From: DYJE01 sp964637565
GTDB lineage: Bacteria > Desulfobacterota > Desulfobacteria > Desulfobacterales > Desulfolunaceae
NCBI GenBank assembly: GCA_964637565.1
Contig: CAZWTY010000001.1
Span: forward strand, 1 to 64,000
Direction of reading: 5' to 3'
Length of the DNA stretch: 64,000 nt
Shown here one piece after another: positions 51,705 to 61,896 of this stretch. The position numbers were made by a program, and so were the translations under genes. Every line of letters starts with the position of its first letter. Position 1 is the first letter of the stretch. The notes beneath the pieces are model-generated. The model saw only the letters and a program-made list of their open reading frames with translations. It did not search any database and was not told the origin of the DNA.

Positions 51705-54700
51705 ATGAAATCACTATTCAGCCTCATCTTTGAACGGTTCCTTAAAAAAGACATTCAGAAAAAACCTGTGAACGTTCCCGAGGCGACAACGGAAAGTCGT
51801 GTAACACGGCCCTTCGGCCTGGTGATCAGTGATGCGGAAGAGTTCATCACCCAGAAATCCTACAAAAACGCCCTGCTCCTCTACAGAATGCTGGCCGAAC
51901 AACTGGCCGGCAGCGGCGAGTTGATGAAAATCCAGTTTGTCCGGGAGAAAATCGAGACTCTGATCCGGCTGATCAGGGAAAATCCCACACCGGAAACCAT
52001 GGACATCATCGAGGAAGAGAACCGGGCCGCAGAGGAACGGTACCAGACAACCATCCGGGAAGCGGAGCATTATTTCCGCCACAACCTTTATACCGAAGCC
52101 CTTTTTCTCTACAGAAAACTGGCAAAAGAATGGGCCTCCTCAGGCGACACTGCCAAAAAAGCATTCTTGCAGACCAAGATCCAGATCATTCTGGACCTGG
52201 ATGACGGAACCTATTCGGACCGGGACGAAGACGAGGAAAACGTGCCGGACGAATCTCTGATCACGGCCCAGGTGGAGCAAGTCCCCCCGGCCGACTCCGA
52301 CGAACCTGACAGCCTGTCACGGATCGTCATTCCGGCTTTCGAGGGGCCGGACGTCCAAGTCCCCCAGGAGCTGTCCGGATTGGGAGAAAACGAACGAACC
52401 CTGGACGGCATGCTCCTCGAGGCGGAAAATTACTTCAGCCACGAACTTTACAAGGAAGCGCTGTACCTTTACCGGAAAATCCAAAAAACCTGGGCCGGCT
52501 CCATCGATGACGAAAAAAAGATTATCATCGAGGATAAGATCCGGGTTCTCAGTGAACTGGTCGAGGACCCATTCCGGATTCCCTCCCAGCCAGGAGATAC
52601 AACCCAGCTGGCCTATCTGGACGAGGACGGAACCATCAGCGACACCCCCCTCGAGGGTTTCGAGGAAGGCCCGGGCTACTCCCGTTTCGCCCGGAGCCTG
52701 TCCATCGCCACCCTGAAAAACAAGACGTTTCTCAACATCGTCTACCTGATCATCTTCGCCGCAGGCATCTACGCCATGTTCAACATCCCCGTGGAAAACA
52801 TGCCCTCGGTGGATATGGGCGAAGTGTACATCACCACCTATTACTACGGGGCTTCCGCCGAGGACGTGGAAAACCTCATCACCACCCAGATTGAAAAAGC
52901 CATCGAGGGTATCGAAAACGTGCAGTTCGTGGAATCGAGAACCCACCGGAACAGATCCTCGGTCCATGTGAAATTCGTGGACGACGCGGATTACAGCGAG
53001 CTGTTCTCACGTGTCCGTCTCCAGGTCCTGAACATCCGGAGCAAACTGCCCGAAGGCTGCGAAGATCCCAAATTCCTGTTTATCGACACCCACTGGTGGA
53101 TTTCCGTCATCCGGGTGAATCTGTTCGGGCAAGCCTCGGAATCCAGCCGGAAGGACATGGCGGACCGCCTGAAAACAGAACTCAAGGCCATCGAAGGGGT
53201 CCGGGACATCGAGATTTCAGGCCAGTCAAAAAACGAGTTCCATGTGTCCCTGTCCCCGGAAAAGCTCCGTGGGTTGGGAGTGACCTTCGCCGAGGTGGTG
53301 GACGCCCTGAGATCGGCGGGCCAGAAAATCCCCACGGGAAATTTCAGCACCGACAGTTCCGAGTTCATTCTGGATTCCGGCTCTGATTTCTCACGGCAGG
53401 AAGACGTGCTGAACGTCATTGTCCGCAAAGACGGTTTCGGCAACTTCGTGAGAATCCGCGACGTGGTGACAAGCGCCATGATGGGTTCTCCGGACCCCAT
53501 GCTGATCACCTCCATCAACGGGGAGGACACCACCAGCCTCACCGTGAGAAAGGAAGACAGGGCCAACTCCCTTAAAATCGCCCGGCAGGTGAAACAGATC
53601 TGCGACCGTTTCGCCGACAAACACAAGGCGGACGGCCTGCGCATCGCTTACACCAACGATTCCACCAAGGAAATCAACGATTCCATCAGCATCCTGAACG
53701 GCAATTTGCTCATGGGTATCGGCCTGGTCGTTTTGACCCTCTGGTACACCCTGGGTTTGAGGAACGCCATCTTCGCGGCCCTGGGCATCCCCTTCTCCTT
53801 TCTCTGCACCCTGATCGCCATGAAGGTGGCCGGCATTTCCATCAACTCCATCAACCTGTTCGCCTTCATCCTCGTGTCGGGCATCATCGTGGATGACGCC
53901 ATCGTGGTCATCGAAAACGTCTACCGTCACCAGCAGATGGGCAAACCCTTGCGAATCGCCGTGGTCGACGGGGTGGCCGAAATTTTCTGGCCGGTTTTCA
54001 ACTCCATGCTCACCACCGTGGTGGCCTTTCTGCCCATGCTGCTGATCACCGGTCCCGTGGGTTCCTTTCTGTCCATGATTCCCATTGCGGTGAGTTTCGC
54101 CCTTTTCGCCTCGATCTTGGAATCCACGACGTTTCTCCCCGTCCATATCTTCGAATACGGTCCCAAGGCTGTGGACAAAATCGAGGCCGACGCGACTTCC
54201 GACGAAGAAAAGAGTCATAAAAAGGATATCGTTTCACGGGTCTGGAACGGCTTCGAGAAAATTCTCGATCTGTTCCTCAAACACCGATGGAAGGCCATGA
54301 CCTCCATCGCCTTCTTGTTCTTTGTGGCCCTGGCCATCGCCGGCCTCTCCCTGTCGGGCATCTACCCCCTGATCAAGGTGAAATTTTTCCCCGGAAACTA
54401 CATCCGGTACCATGTCACCGTGGCCCTGCCCTCGAGCACGCCGATCACTCGGACCGACGCCATCGTGCGGGATATCTCCCGGTTCATCTTGGGCCTGGGT
54501 GAAAAGCAGGCAGACTCGGTGTCAGGCACGGCCGGTTTCTACGAGGAGGAGGATTACAGCATCCAGGGCGGCAGCCAGTACGGCCAGGCTGTGGTGACCA
54601 TGCCTGAAAAGGACACATCCGAACTGCCGGACAATCCGGGTAAAGACCCGGTCAAACACCTCGATTTCGTCCGCAAAAAACTCAGGACCTATCTGGTTGA

Positions 54701-55898
54701 ACAATACCCCAACCCGGATGAACGGCCCGTGGTGAAAGTATTCCCCGAATCCAACGGCATTCCCAGCGGAAAGGCGGTCAGCCTGCGGATATCCGGCGAA
54801 AATCTCGAACGGGAGCTCCAGGTGAGTGACCGGATCATGGAATTCATGCGGCAGAATCCCGAGCTGAAGGATCTGACCGAGATCACGGACGACCGGGCAT
54901 CCAACGTGAACGTGGTCCGCTACACACCCAGCCAGGAATCCGCCTATGACCTGGGCATCCCGCCGGGCCGTATCACCGAGATGATCGCGGGGGCTTTGAA
55001 CGGAATCACAGTGGGGACATTCCAGACGCCCAGCGAGGAAGTGGACCTGAAAGTCCGGGTGGCACGGAAGCAGGACATGGAGGGGTATGTGGACAGCGGA
55101 CTTGGATCTCCCCAGGACATCATGGACATCCCCCTGGTGGAACACAGTGCGGCCCCCATTTTCCTCAGGGACGTGGCCGGTGTGGAGTACAGCAGCGAAC
55201 CCGACTCCCGGGGCAGGTACAACGGCAAATCCTCGGTCCGACTTACAGCCGATATCCGGTCCGGTTCGGACCTCACCTCCAAACGGGTGGAGTTCCTCGT
55301 GTCCAGGTATTTTGAATCCATGGCCGGGGATTACCCGGACATCACCCTGATTTTCGCCGGAGAATCCGAGACCACCGGCAAGACCTTCAGCACCCTGTAC
55401 ATCGGCCTGGTGGTGGCCCTTGTCGCCATCTACCTGATCCTGGCCCTCCAGTTCGGGGATTACGTCCAGCCGTTCATCGTGCTCACCGCCGTGTCGTTTG
55501 CCATCATCGGCGTCACCTTCGGCATGCTGCTCACCCGGTCTCTGTTCACCCTGGGCAGCCTCATGGCCGTGGTGGGCCTTGCCGGCGTCACCGTCAACAA
55601 CTCCCTGATCCTCATCGATTTCATCAACATCCGGATCAACGAAGGAAAAACCATGAGGCAGGCTGTGAAAGACGCCTGCCGCGCCCGTATCCGGCCGGTA
55701 CTCCTGACCACCATCACCACCATCATGGGCCTTCTGCCCATGGCCATCGGTATCCCGTACAAATCGGTGGAATGGTCGCCCATGGCCACCACCTTTGTCG
55801 CCGGGTTGTTCGCGTCCACCGTTCTCACCCTCCTGATGATCCCCGTGGAATACGAGCTTGCCACCCTGGTCAAAACGAAGATCAAGGAACGGTTCTGA
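51705..55898 (+). CDS. RND efflux pump with TPR-like N-terminal extension
   Basis: This 1397-residue protein has a normal RND core from about residue 335 (first helix TFLNIVYLIIFAAGIYAMFN; IDEQ-like core segments SGIIVDDAIVVIENVYRHQQ and GLAGVTVNNSLILIDFINIR). Before it are about 330 extra residues with three 48-residue helical repeats at about 43-90, 119-166 and 239-286 (KSYKNALLLYRMLAEQLAG, NLYTEALFLYRKLAKEWAS, ELYKEALYLYRKIQKTWAG), separated by acidic linkers. The extension has no signal peptide, so it should be cytoplasmic. It may dock the biosynthetic enzymes. This architecture is unusual for RND pumps. Confidence 0.88.
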   Translation: MKSLFSLIFERFLKKDIQKKPVNVPEATTESRVTRPFGLVISDAEEFITQKSYKNALLLYRMLAEQLAGSGELMKIQFVREKIETLIRLIRENPTPETMDIIEEENRAAEERYQTTIREAEHYFRHNLYTEALFLYRKLAKEWASSGDTAKKAFLQTKIQIILDLDDGTYSDRDEDEENVPDESLITAQVEQVPPADSDEPDSLSRIVIPAFEGPDVQVPQELSGLGENERTLDGMLLEAENYFSHELYKEALYLYRKIQKTWAGSIDDEKKIIIEDKIRVLSELVEDPFRIPSQPGDTTQLAYLDEDGTISDTPLEGFEEGPGYSRFARSLSIATLKNKTFLNIVYLIIFAAGIYAMFNIPVENMPSVDMGEVYITTYYYGASAEDVENLITTQIEKAIEGIENVQFVESRTHRNRSSVHVKFVDDADYSELFSRVRLQVLNIRSKLPEGCEDPKFLFIDTHWWISVIRVNLFGQASESSRKDMADRLKTELKAIEGVRDIEISGQSKNEFHVSLSPEKLRGLGVTFAEVVDALRSAGQKIPTGNFSTDSSEFILDSGSDFSRQEDVLNVIVRKDGFGNFVRIRDVVTSAMMGSPDPMLITSINGEDTTSLTVRKEDRANSLKIARQVKQICDRFADKHKADGLRIAYTNDSTKEINDSISILNGNLLMGIGLVVLTLWYTLGLRNAIFAALGIPFSFLCTLIAMKVAGISINSINLFAFILVSGIIVDDAIVVIENVYRHQQMGKPLRIAVVDGVAEIFWPVFNSMLTTVVAFLPMLLITGPVGSFLSMIPIAVSFALFASILESTTFLPVHIFEYGPKAVDKIEADATSDEEKSHKKDIVSRVWNGFEKILDLFLKHRWKAMTSIAFLFFVALAIAGLSLSGIYPLIKVKFFPGNYIRYHVTVALPSSTPITRTDAIVRDISRFILGLGEKQADSVSGTAGFYEEEDYSIQGGSQYGQAVVTMPEKDTSELPDNPGKDPVKHLDFVRKKLRTYLVEQYPNPDERPVVKVFPESNGIPSGKAVSLRISGENLERELQVSDRIMEFMRQNPELKDLTEITDDRASNVNVVRYTPSQESAYDLGIPPGRITEMIAGALNGITVGTFQTPSEEVDLKVRVARKQDMEGYVDSGLGSPQDIMDIPLVEHSAAPIFLRDVAGVEYSSEPDSRGRYNGKSSVRLTADIRSGSDLTSKRVEFLVSRYFESMAGDYPDITLIFAGESETTGKTFSTLYIGLVVALVAIYLILALQFGDYVQPFIVLTAVSFAIIGVTFGMLLTRSLFTLGSLMAVVGLAGVTVNNSLILIDFINIRINEGKTMRQAVKDACRARIRPVLLTTITTIMGLLPMAIGIPYKSVEWSPMATTFVAGLFASTVLTLLMIPVEYELATLVKTKIKERF

Positions 55899-55920
55899 CC
55901 GGACTCCGCAGAACAATTCA

Positions 55921-55952
55921 AAACCGCCGGTTGAGACAGGTCTTCAACCGGC
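55921..55952 (+). terminator. strong rho-independent terminator
   Basis: A perfect stem (AAACCGCCGGTTGA and complement) with a short loop is followed by a run of Ts. It closes the 42.6-55.9 kb cluster after the RND gene. Confidence 0.9.
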
Positions 55953-56057
55953 GGTTTTTTTCTGATACACAGGGATTGTCGACGTTACTTTTTGAAAGAC
56001 CACGCCTCCGGCGGCCAGCTTTTTAGAGAGCTGGAAAAACAGGACATTGAATTGACG

Positions 56058-56747
56058 ATGCGATACTTCATTCTTGGCACCGACACCGGCGTGGGAAAGA
56101 CTGTGCTCTCCCTTTTGTTCATGAGTTACTTCCTGAAAAAAGGACGGTCTCCCTTCTACCTCAAACCCTTCCAGACTGGCTGCACAGGCCCCATGAGTCC
56201 GGATAGCGACGCAAGGTTCATCTATGAGAACATCCGGGGCCTTGCGTCTCAAAACCCCGGGGACTCGATGCTGTACTGTTTAAAAGAACCCAAGGCCCCG
56301 TATTTTGCGGCAAGAAGCGAGGGAAAAACCGTAGACATGGAAAAGGCTGCGGCATGGATCGCGGACAAATCAAGGAGACACGACCCGCTCATCATCGAAG
56401 GGGCCGGAGGTCTTTTGGTCCCAATTACCCAGGATAGCCTGATGGCCGATCTGCTGGAGAAAACCGGCGCCAGGCCCGTGGTGGCGGCCCGGGCAGGCCT
56501 GGGTACCATCAACCACACCCTGTTGACCCTGGAAGCGCTTAAAAGGCGGGGCCATGGAAATCCGGCCGTGGTGTTTATCGACAAAGACGAAACAGATCCG
56601 GCGATGATCCGTGAGAACATGGAAGGTGTTCAGATGATGTCCGGTGTGTCCGTGGCCGGTGTCATTGGAAAACTAGAAAATTTCCAGGCTCCGACTCCCA
56701 CGGCCCTTGAGGTGATCCGGGCCGTGGTCGAGGGCGTTTCAGGCTGA
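56058..56747 (+). CDS. bioD: dethiobiotin synthase
   Basis: The 229 residues begin MRYFILGTDTGVGKTVL, the P-loop of BioD, with LKPFQTGC (usually KPVxTG), EGAGGLLVPITQ and AGLGTINHTLLTLEALK. It makes dethiobiotin from diaminopelargonate, CO2 and ATP, the penultimate step of biotin synthesis. ATG 56058 gives the canonical start; an earlier in-frame ATG lies in the terminator-like intergenic area. No other biotin gene is nearby. Its 3' end overlaps lpxB, converging, by nine bases. Confidence 0.93.
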   Translation: MRYFILGTDTGVGKTVLSLLFMSYFLKKGRSPFYLKPFQTGCTGPMSPDSDARFIYENIRGLASQNPGDSMLYCLKEPKAPYFAARSEGKTVDMEKAAAWIADKSRRHDPLIIEGAGGLLVPITQDSLMADLLEKTGARPVVAARAGLGTINHTLLTLEALKRRGHGNPAVVFIDKDETDPAMIRENMEGVQMMSGVSVAGVIGKLENFQAPTPTALEVIRAVVEGVSG

Positions 56748-57830
56748 GAGGACTTCCGAGGCGGCCAGCCTGGGGTCGAAGGGCCCCAGCATGTCGTAGA
56801 GCCGTTTCAGTTCAGTCTGGATGGCGCGGTAGTGTTCGGGATCTTTGAGAATGGCCAGGGCGTGGCGGGCCATGTTTTCCGGGCTGGCCTCATCCTGGAT
56901 CAGCTCGGGGAACACGTGATGCCCCAGAATGATGTTGGGCATGGAGATGGCGCTGACCTTCACCATGGCCTTGGCCATGAAATAGGTGACCGGAGCCATT
57001 TTGTACATCACCACGGCGGGAACGCCTGAAAGGGCCAGCTCCACGGTGACCGTGCCGGAACAGGCCAGGGCCAGGTCGGTCCGTGCGAATTCTTCGAAAG
57101 GGTTGCCTTCGATGATCTCAACACCGGCGTCCACGGCCGACTGGAAAAGCTCCATGGGCAGATCCCGGTGCTTCAGCACGGCGAATTCCCCATCGAGCTG
57201 CTGCTCCATCAGCCGTTTCGCCTGGCACATGGTTTCCAGGCTCATCCGGATCTCTTTTCTCCGAGATCCCGGCAGGAGAAGAACCCGGGGTTTCTCGTTT
57301 TTTGTCCTGGAAAGCCCCTCCCGCTGGTGTTTCCGGATGGTGTTCACCAGGGGATTGCCCACGAAGGTGGCCCGGACTTTCTGTTTGCGGTAGAACTCCG
57401 CTTCAAAGGGAAAGATCACCAGCATCTTGTCGATCAGGCGTTTCACAAGACGGATCCTCCCTTTTCTCCAGGCCCAGAGCTGGGGGCTGATAAAATACAC
57501 GAGTTTTCTCCCCGGTTTCGCCACCTTGGCGGCCAGGTTGAAGTTGAAATCAGGAAAATCGGTGAATATCACGATATCCGGATCGATCCGGTCAATTTGC
57601 TGCTTCAGGTGTTTCGAGATGGCCAGGATTTTCGGCATGAAACTCAGCACCTCGAGAATCCCCGTGACGGCGATTTCCGTCATGTCCGCCACCTGAACGG
57701 TGCATTCCTTGAGCTCTCGACCTCCGGCCGAATAGAACGCCGCGTCGGGCCTGGCCTTCTTCAAGGCATGGATCAGCTCGGCGGCATGGAAGTCTCCTGA
57801 CGGTTCACCCGCCACAATAAAAATCTTCAA
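56739..57830 (-). CDS. lpxB: lipid-A-disaccharide synthase
   Basis: The 363-residue family GT19 enzyme joins UDP-diacyl-glucosamine to lipid X to make the lipid A disaccharide core. Marker stretches are MKIFIVAGEPSGDFHAAELI, YFISPQLWAWRKGRIRLVKR, PFEAEFYRKQKVRATFVGNP, LLPGSRRKEI and CSGTVTVELALSGVPAVVMY. The length is typical (about 380). It is a peripheral inner-membrane protein. It proves an LPS-type outer membrane. Confidence 0.96.
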   Translation of the reverse strand: MKIFIVAGEPSGDFHAAELIHALKKARPDAAFYSAGGRELKECTVQVADMTEIAVTGILEVLSFMPKILAISKHLKQQIDRIDPDIVIFTDFPDFNFNLAAKVAKPGRKLVYFISPQLWAWRKGRIRLVKRLIDKMLVIFPFEAEFYRKQKVRATFVGNPLVNTIRKHQREGLSRTKNEKPRVLLLPGSRRKEIRMSLETMCQAKRLMEQQLDGEFAVLKHRDLPMELFQSAVDAGVEIIEGNPFEEFARTDLALACSGTVTVELALSGVPAVVMYKMAPVTYFMAKAMVKVSAISMPNIILGHHVFPELIQDEASPENMARHALAILKDPEHYRAIQTELKRLYDMLGPFDPRLAASEVLSA

Positions 57831-57870
57831 AATGGTTTCGCCTTTAATCGAAAAAATCAGAGAACCGGTG

Positions 57871-58350
57871 TCAGCTGGCTTTTTCCTGCTTGTCCCTTGC
57901 GATCATCACCGAACAACCGGCCTTGTGGGCCACACGTTTGGCCACGCTCCCGAAAATGACAAGCCCCATTCCGCTGAAACCGTAAGACCCCAGAACCACC
58001 AGATCGATGTCGTGTTCATCGAGATAGGTGATGATTTCGCTTGAAACATGACCGTCCAGGACAGCCATCTTCACATGCTTGACCCGGGCCATTCGTCCAC
58101 CGAAGACGTCCTGCATCTTCTCTTTCATCTTCTGGGCAAGGCTGGCCCGGTGTTCGAAGGAAACCTGGGGCAGAGCTTCGCCCAGAAGTGGCACTTCGAA
58201 ATCCGAAACCATGGGGTTGACCGGCTGGGGCAGCACATGGATCACATCGAGGCTCGCCTCGAATTTCTCCGCCAATTCAATGGCTTTGGATATGGCGGTT
58301 TCCGCGTTTTCCGAGAAATCTGTACAACAGGCAATTTTACGGATACTCAT
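57871..58350 (-). CDS. universal stress protein (UspA family)
   Basis: The 159-residue protein starts MSIRKIACCTDFSENAETAI and shows the ATP-binding signature VLGSYGFSGMGLVIFGSVAK. AAGGAG precedes ATG 58350; an in-frame start 12 codons earlier is not supported. It is probably cytoplasmic and nucleotide binding. Confidence 0.93.
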   Translation of the reverse strand: MSIRKIACCTDFSENAETAISKAIELAEKFEASLDVIHVLPQPVNPMVSDFEVPLLGEALPQVSFEHRASLAQKMKEKMQDVFGGRMARVKHVKMAVLDGHVSSEIITYLDEHDIDLVVLGSYGFSGMGLVIFGSVAKRVAHKAGCSVMIARDKQEKAS

Positions 58351-58463
58351 AAGCAAGCTCCTTTTTCTTGGTCGGCCTGTCCGCACTCAAGGCCCGTTAA
58401 ACGTTTATTGATGGGTTGATTATAGCCAATCACCCGGGCGAATGCAAGGTACAAGACCCGGAC

Positions 58464-60047
58464 TCAGGCCATCATGTTCTGCCCGCGAAGAAACAAAAGA
58501 TCTTCATCGCGGTTGGGATTGTTCATGTCTCCGCTGTAGTTTTCCACGATGTCCGGCAGACAGGCAAGAAAAGCGTCAACCACCCTGCCGTCGAACCTTT
58601 CCCCCACACCGGCGGTGATGATGGACACCACCTGGGACAGAGGCAGGGGATCGTAGCTGGCCGTGGTGTTGTCGATGTATTTGGGATAATCCCTTCGGGC
58701 TGTCAGGGCGTCGAACATGTCTGCCACAGCCATGATGCGTGAGGCCAGAGGAATTTCATCTCCCTTGAGGCCCAGGGGGTAGCCCGTTCCGTCCATCTTC
58801 TCATGATGTGAACTGGCGATAAGGGGCACCTGCTCCAGAAGTTCAGGGAAATAAAAATTCTCAAGAATTTCCCGGGTCTTGCGGGGATGAATGTCCATCA
58901 GGGCTTTTTCATCGGGTGTAAACCGGCCGTTTTTCAAAAGAATCTCGTCAGGAACGGCGATCTTTCCAATATCGTGCATCAGGGTGGCAAATTTAAGCAC
59001 CCGGATATCGTTCTCGTGGAGTTCCATTTTTCTGGCGATAAGGATGGAGATATCCGTCACCCTCTCCGAATGGCCGGCCGTCAGGGGATGACGGGCGTCC
59101 ACCGTGGCGGACAGGGTCCTGATCGAACTGTCGAAAGAAAGCCGCAGCTTCTCGTGGAGCAGGGCATTCTTGATCATCCTGGCCGCCTGGTTGGCGATGG
59201 CCATCATGATGCCCAGGTCCTTGAATGTAAAGGCGTTGGTCATTTCGATAGAGTACAGGATCATGATGCCGAGGATCTCTTCATCGATCATGATGGGAAC
59301 GGCAATGGTTGATTTCACCCCTTCGAGCATGATGCTCTCGGAAATGTTGAACCGGTTGTCCGAGGCCACATCCGTGGAGATCACCCCGGTCTTTTCTTCC
59401 TGCACGTAGCGGATCAGGGTGGACGAAATCCTGAGCTTCATATTCCTGCGACGCGACTTGTAGCTGTGGGGAACCATGTTCCCCTCTTTTTCTTTCAGAA
59501 GGATCACGCCCTGGTCGTATTCGAGGAATTCGAAAGTTCTGGACAAAATCCTGTCCAGGGTCTTTCCTGTATCCCGCTCCAGATTCATCTCGTTCTGGAG
59601 TTCGTAAGTCACCCGAAGTTTCTCGTAATCGACTCTGAGGTCCTTTTCGCTGCTGATGTCACTTTCCGGAAGAAACCGGGTCTCGAGCTGCGGAGGCATG
59701 ATGGAACTGAACAATCCCTCTTCCGCATCGCCAATTTCAACCATACGGGCCACCTCTTCATCATCCCCTTCAAGAAGGACGATGACATTGCCCAGACGGA
59801 TCTCATCCCCGGGAAAAAGCACGGTTTTCCCGTGGATCCTCCGGGTGTTCACAAACGTTCCGTTGGTACTCATCCTGTCTTCGATGAAGCACATACCGTT
59901 CCCGTCCATGGAGATATGGCAGTGATTCTTGGAAACGGAAGGGTCCTGGATTTTAATATCGTTGCCGGAATGCCGTCCAACGGCGTTCTGTTCGAGCAAT
60001 TCAACCTTCTGCCGCCCGGTCTGAGTGATGACGGTGATATAAGTCAT
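58464..60047 (-). CDS. FHA-GAF-HD-GYP protein, predicted c-di-GMP phosphodiesterase
   Basis: The 527 residues are in three parts. An FHA domain at about 1-95 has GRHSGNDIKIQDPSVSKNH and DRMSTNGTFVN. A GAF domain is at about 150-300 (IAVPIMIDEEILGIMILYSI). An HD-GYP domain is at about 310-500 (MHDIGKIAVPDEIL, SSHHEKMDGTGYPLG). HD-GYP proteins hydrolyse c-di-GMP; FHA suggests control by a Thr kinase or partner binding. There is no membrane segment. AAGGAA precedes the ATG. Confidence 0.94.
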   Translation of the reverse strand: MTYITVITQTGRQKVELLEQNAVGRHSGNDIKIQDPSVSKNHCHISMDGNGMCFIEDRMSTNGTFVNTRRIHGKTVLFPGDEIRLGNVIVLLEGDDEEVARMVEIGDAEEGLFSSIMPPQLETRFLPESDISSEKDLRVDYEKLRVTYELQNEMNLERDTGKTLDRILSRTFEFLEYDQGVILLKEKEGNMVPHSYKSRRRNMKLRISSTLIRYVQEEKTGVISTDVASDNRFNISESIMLEGVKSTIAVPIMIDEEILGIMILYSIEMTNAFTFKDLGIMMAIANQAARMIKNALLHEKLRLSFDSSIRTLSATVDARHPLTAGHSERVTDISILIARKMELHENDIRVLKFATLMHDIGKIAVPDEILLKNGRFTPDEKALMDIHPRKTREILENFYFPELLEQVPLIASSHHEKMDGTGYPLGLKGDEIPLASRIMAVADMFDALTARRDYPKYIDNTTASYDPLPLSQVVSIITAGVGERFDGRVVDAFLACLPDIVENYSGDMNNPNRDEDLLFLRGQNMMA

Positions 60048-60317
60048 AACGGTTCCTTCAAGGTTATCCCTTTATTTGACCACCACGGGTCTTGAGGAAA
60101 AACAGGATCAGAATGTTTTTATCACAAGAAAAAGGAGTTTGAAAGCCCGGGGTTCATCTGTTTTACAAGACCGCGCAAATGACGGCACATGATAATGTAC
60201 CAGGGGATAAATAGTCCCGCCACCTCATGCCTATGACGTTGACTTTGGTTTTTCGTTCCGGTATGACCGACCTGAATAGAGCAGCCACCGAAACACCAGG
60301 CATGAAGGATAAAACCC

Positions 60318-60728
60318 ATGGACAACCTGCACAAAAATCATCTCCACGTGACCTGTGCCATCATCGAGCATAATGGCCGTGTGCTTTCGGCAAAGAGAAG
60401 CGAAACCATGAGCATGGCCCATAAATGGGAGTTTCCCGGAGGCAAGATCAGGACGGGTGAATCCAGGGAAGACGGCCTCCTTCGTGAGATCATGGAAGAA
60501 CTGGCCATGGTCGTATCGATCCGCAGGGCACTTTCACCATGCACCCACGATTACGGTGACGTCACCGTGACCCTCTACCCCTTTGTCTGTGGCGTCGAGA
60601 AAGGAACCCCGATATGCCGGGAACATTCGGCCATCGTCTGGCTTGACCCGGAAGACCTGCCCTCGCTGGACTGGGCCGAGGCCGACATTCCCGTGGTCCG
60701 GTCCTACCTTGACTATCTGGCCACCTGA
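60318..60728 (+). CDS. NUDIX hydrolase (MutT-like)
   Basis: The 136 residues hold the NUDIX box as GKIRTGESREDGLLREIMEE, preceded by MAHKWEFPG, the MutT pattern. It may hydrolyse 8-oxo-dGTP or another nucleoside diphosphate derivative. The gene is divergent from the HD-GYP gene with about 270 bases between, in which no other clear feature is seen. Confidence 0.92.
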   Translation: MDNLHKNHLHVTCAIIEHNGRVLSAKRSETMSMAHKWEFPGGKIRTGESREDGLLREIMEELAMVVSIRRALSPCTHDYGDVTVTLYPFVCGVEKGTPICREHSAIVWLDPEDLPSLDWAEADIPVVRSYLDYLAT

Positions 60729-60776
60729 GGATTCAAGGCCATACCGGAAAGGGGTGGCGGGCTTTTTTTGTTTTCT

Positions 60777-61817
60777 TTATTCTATCGCAAGATTGTTCAG
60801 GTAGACGGTGACCGCACCGCTGCGTGATTTTTTTTCGTTGATCCACGCATAGGCGAGGACAGTTTCCTCACGGCGCATACGATCGAGAAGCGTTTCCACC
60901 ACATCGGGCAGCACGGCCCCCTCATCGGAATGAAGACCCTTGCCCACAATCACGATCACCGTATGGACCTGGTTTCCATAGGCGCTTTTCAGAAAGGATT
61001 CGGCTCGGAGTTCCGCCTTGAGGGCCGTGTAACCGTGGAGGTCCAGCTGGCTCTGGGGCAGCGGGTACCGTTTCAACCGTTCCTTGAGGGTCAGGGGTTT
61101 TTTCCGACCTGGCCGGACCCCTTTTTCGTTCATCAGCACATCCCGGGTTTTCTGGCCCAGGTTCTGGTTGAGCAGCCTTAAAAACTCCCGCTTTTCCTGT
61201 TCCTGAAGGGCCTCAGAAAGCAGGCCGGACCTGTCTCCAGGGTCGGGAAGAACGGGGATTCCGTGACGGTTCGTGCCCTCGAGCCTCGGCCGTTTCCCTG
61301 CCGGTGCGGCGTCCCTTTTCTCTTCAGGCTCTTCAGGCTTTTCCATGGCCCGTTCATCGGCCAGGGCCTCCTTGAAAAGGGCGGCGTCATCGAGGCCGTC
61401 AAGAATGGGAAAACCCTGGCGCGTCTTCCGGACTGTTTTTTTCCGGGCTTTCGTTTTAAGTTCAATTTTCTCAGGGCCAGGATCAGACCCTGGTTTCGGC
61501 TGTTCCACCGAAATTTCCGGGGGCTCATCGAAAGAACCGCCTGCGGAATCGAAATATCCGAAAAGGTCCTGGCCTTTATCGAAAACCCTGATGCCCTTTC
61601 TGTTTCGTTTCACATCTTCCAGAGCCTGTGCCTTTTTCCGGTCAGGTTGCTTTCTTTCAACGGTTTCAACTCGTGCTGTTTTTTCAACAGCCGGTGTGTC
61701 CGGGCTGATCGTCCGTGAATCAGGAGAGAGACCGGGAGCTGTTGCCCCCACGGGCGTTTCAGGTTTTTTTGACGGCAGCCTGGCATCCTTGAGCAGCTGC
61801 TTGAGTTTTGAAAACAT
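60777..61817 (-). CDS. Smr-domain protein
   Basis: The 346 residues have a long charged, low-complexity N-terminus and a C-terminal Smr domain at about 260-346: LDLHGYTALKAELRAESFL and VIVIVGKGLHSDEGAVLPDV, the LDLHG and GKG motifs. Smr domains act as nicking endonucleases or in ribosome rescue. AGGAA precedes the ATG. The N-terminal half is unlike anything I recognise. Confidence 0.88.
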   Translation of the reverse strand: MFSKLKQLLKDARLPSKKPETPVGATAPGLSPDSRTISPDTPAVEKTARVETVERKQPDRKKAQALEDVKRNRKGIRVFDKGQDLFGYFDSAGGSFDEPPEISVEQPKPGSDPGPEKIELKTKARKKTVRKTRQGFPILDGLDDAALFKEALADERAMEKPEEPEEKRDAAPAGKRPRLEGTNRHGIPVLPDPGDRSGLLSEALQEQEKREFLRLLNQNLGQKTRDVLMNEKGVRPGRKKPLTLKERLKRYPLPQSQLDLHGYTALKAELRAESFLKSAYGNQVHTVIVIVGKGLHSDEGAVLPDVVETLLDRMRREETVLAYAWINEKKSRSGAVTVYLNNLAIE

Positions 61818-61896
61818 GGTCGTTTCCTGTGTTATATTAAGGCGTTGTTTCCCATCCCCATGTTTCTCGGGAAAGGATGCCCGCCCTCCGAAAGGG

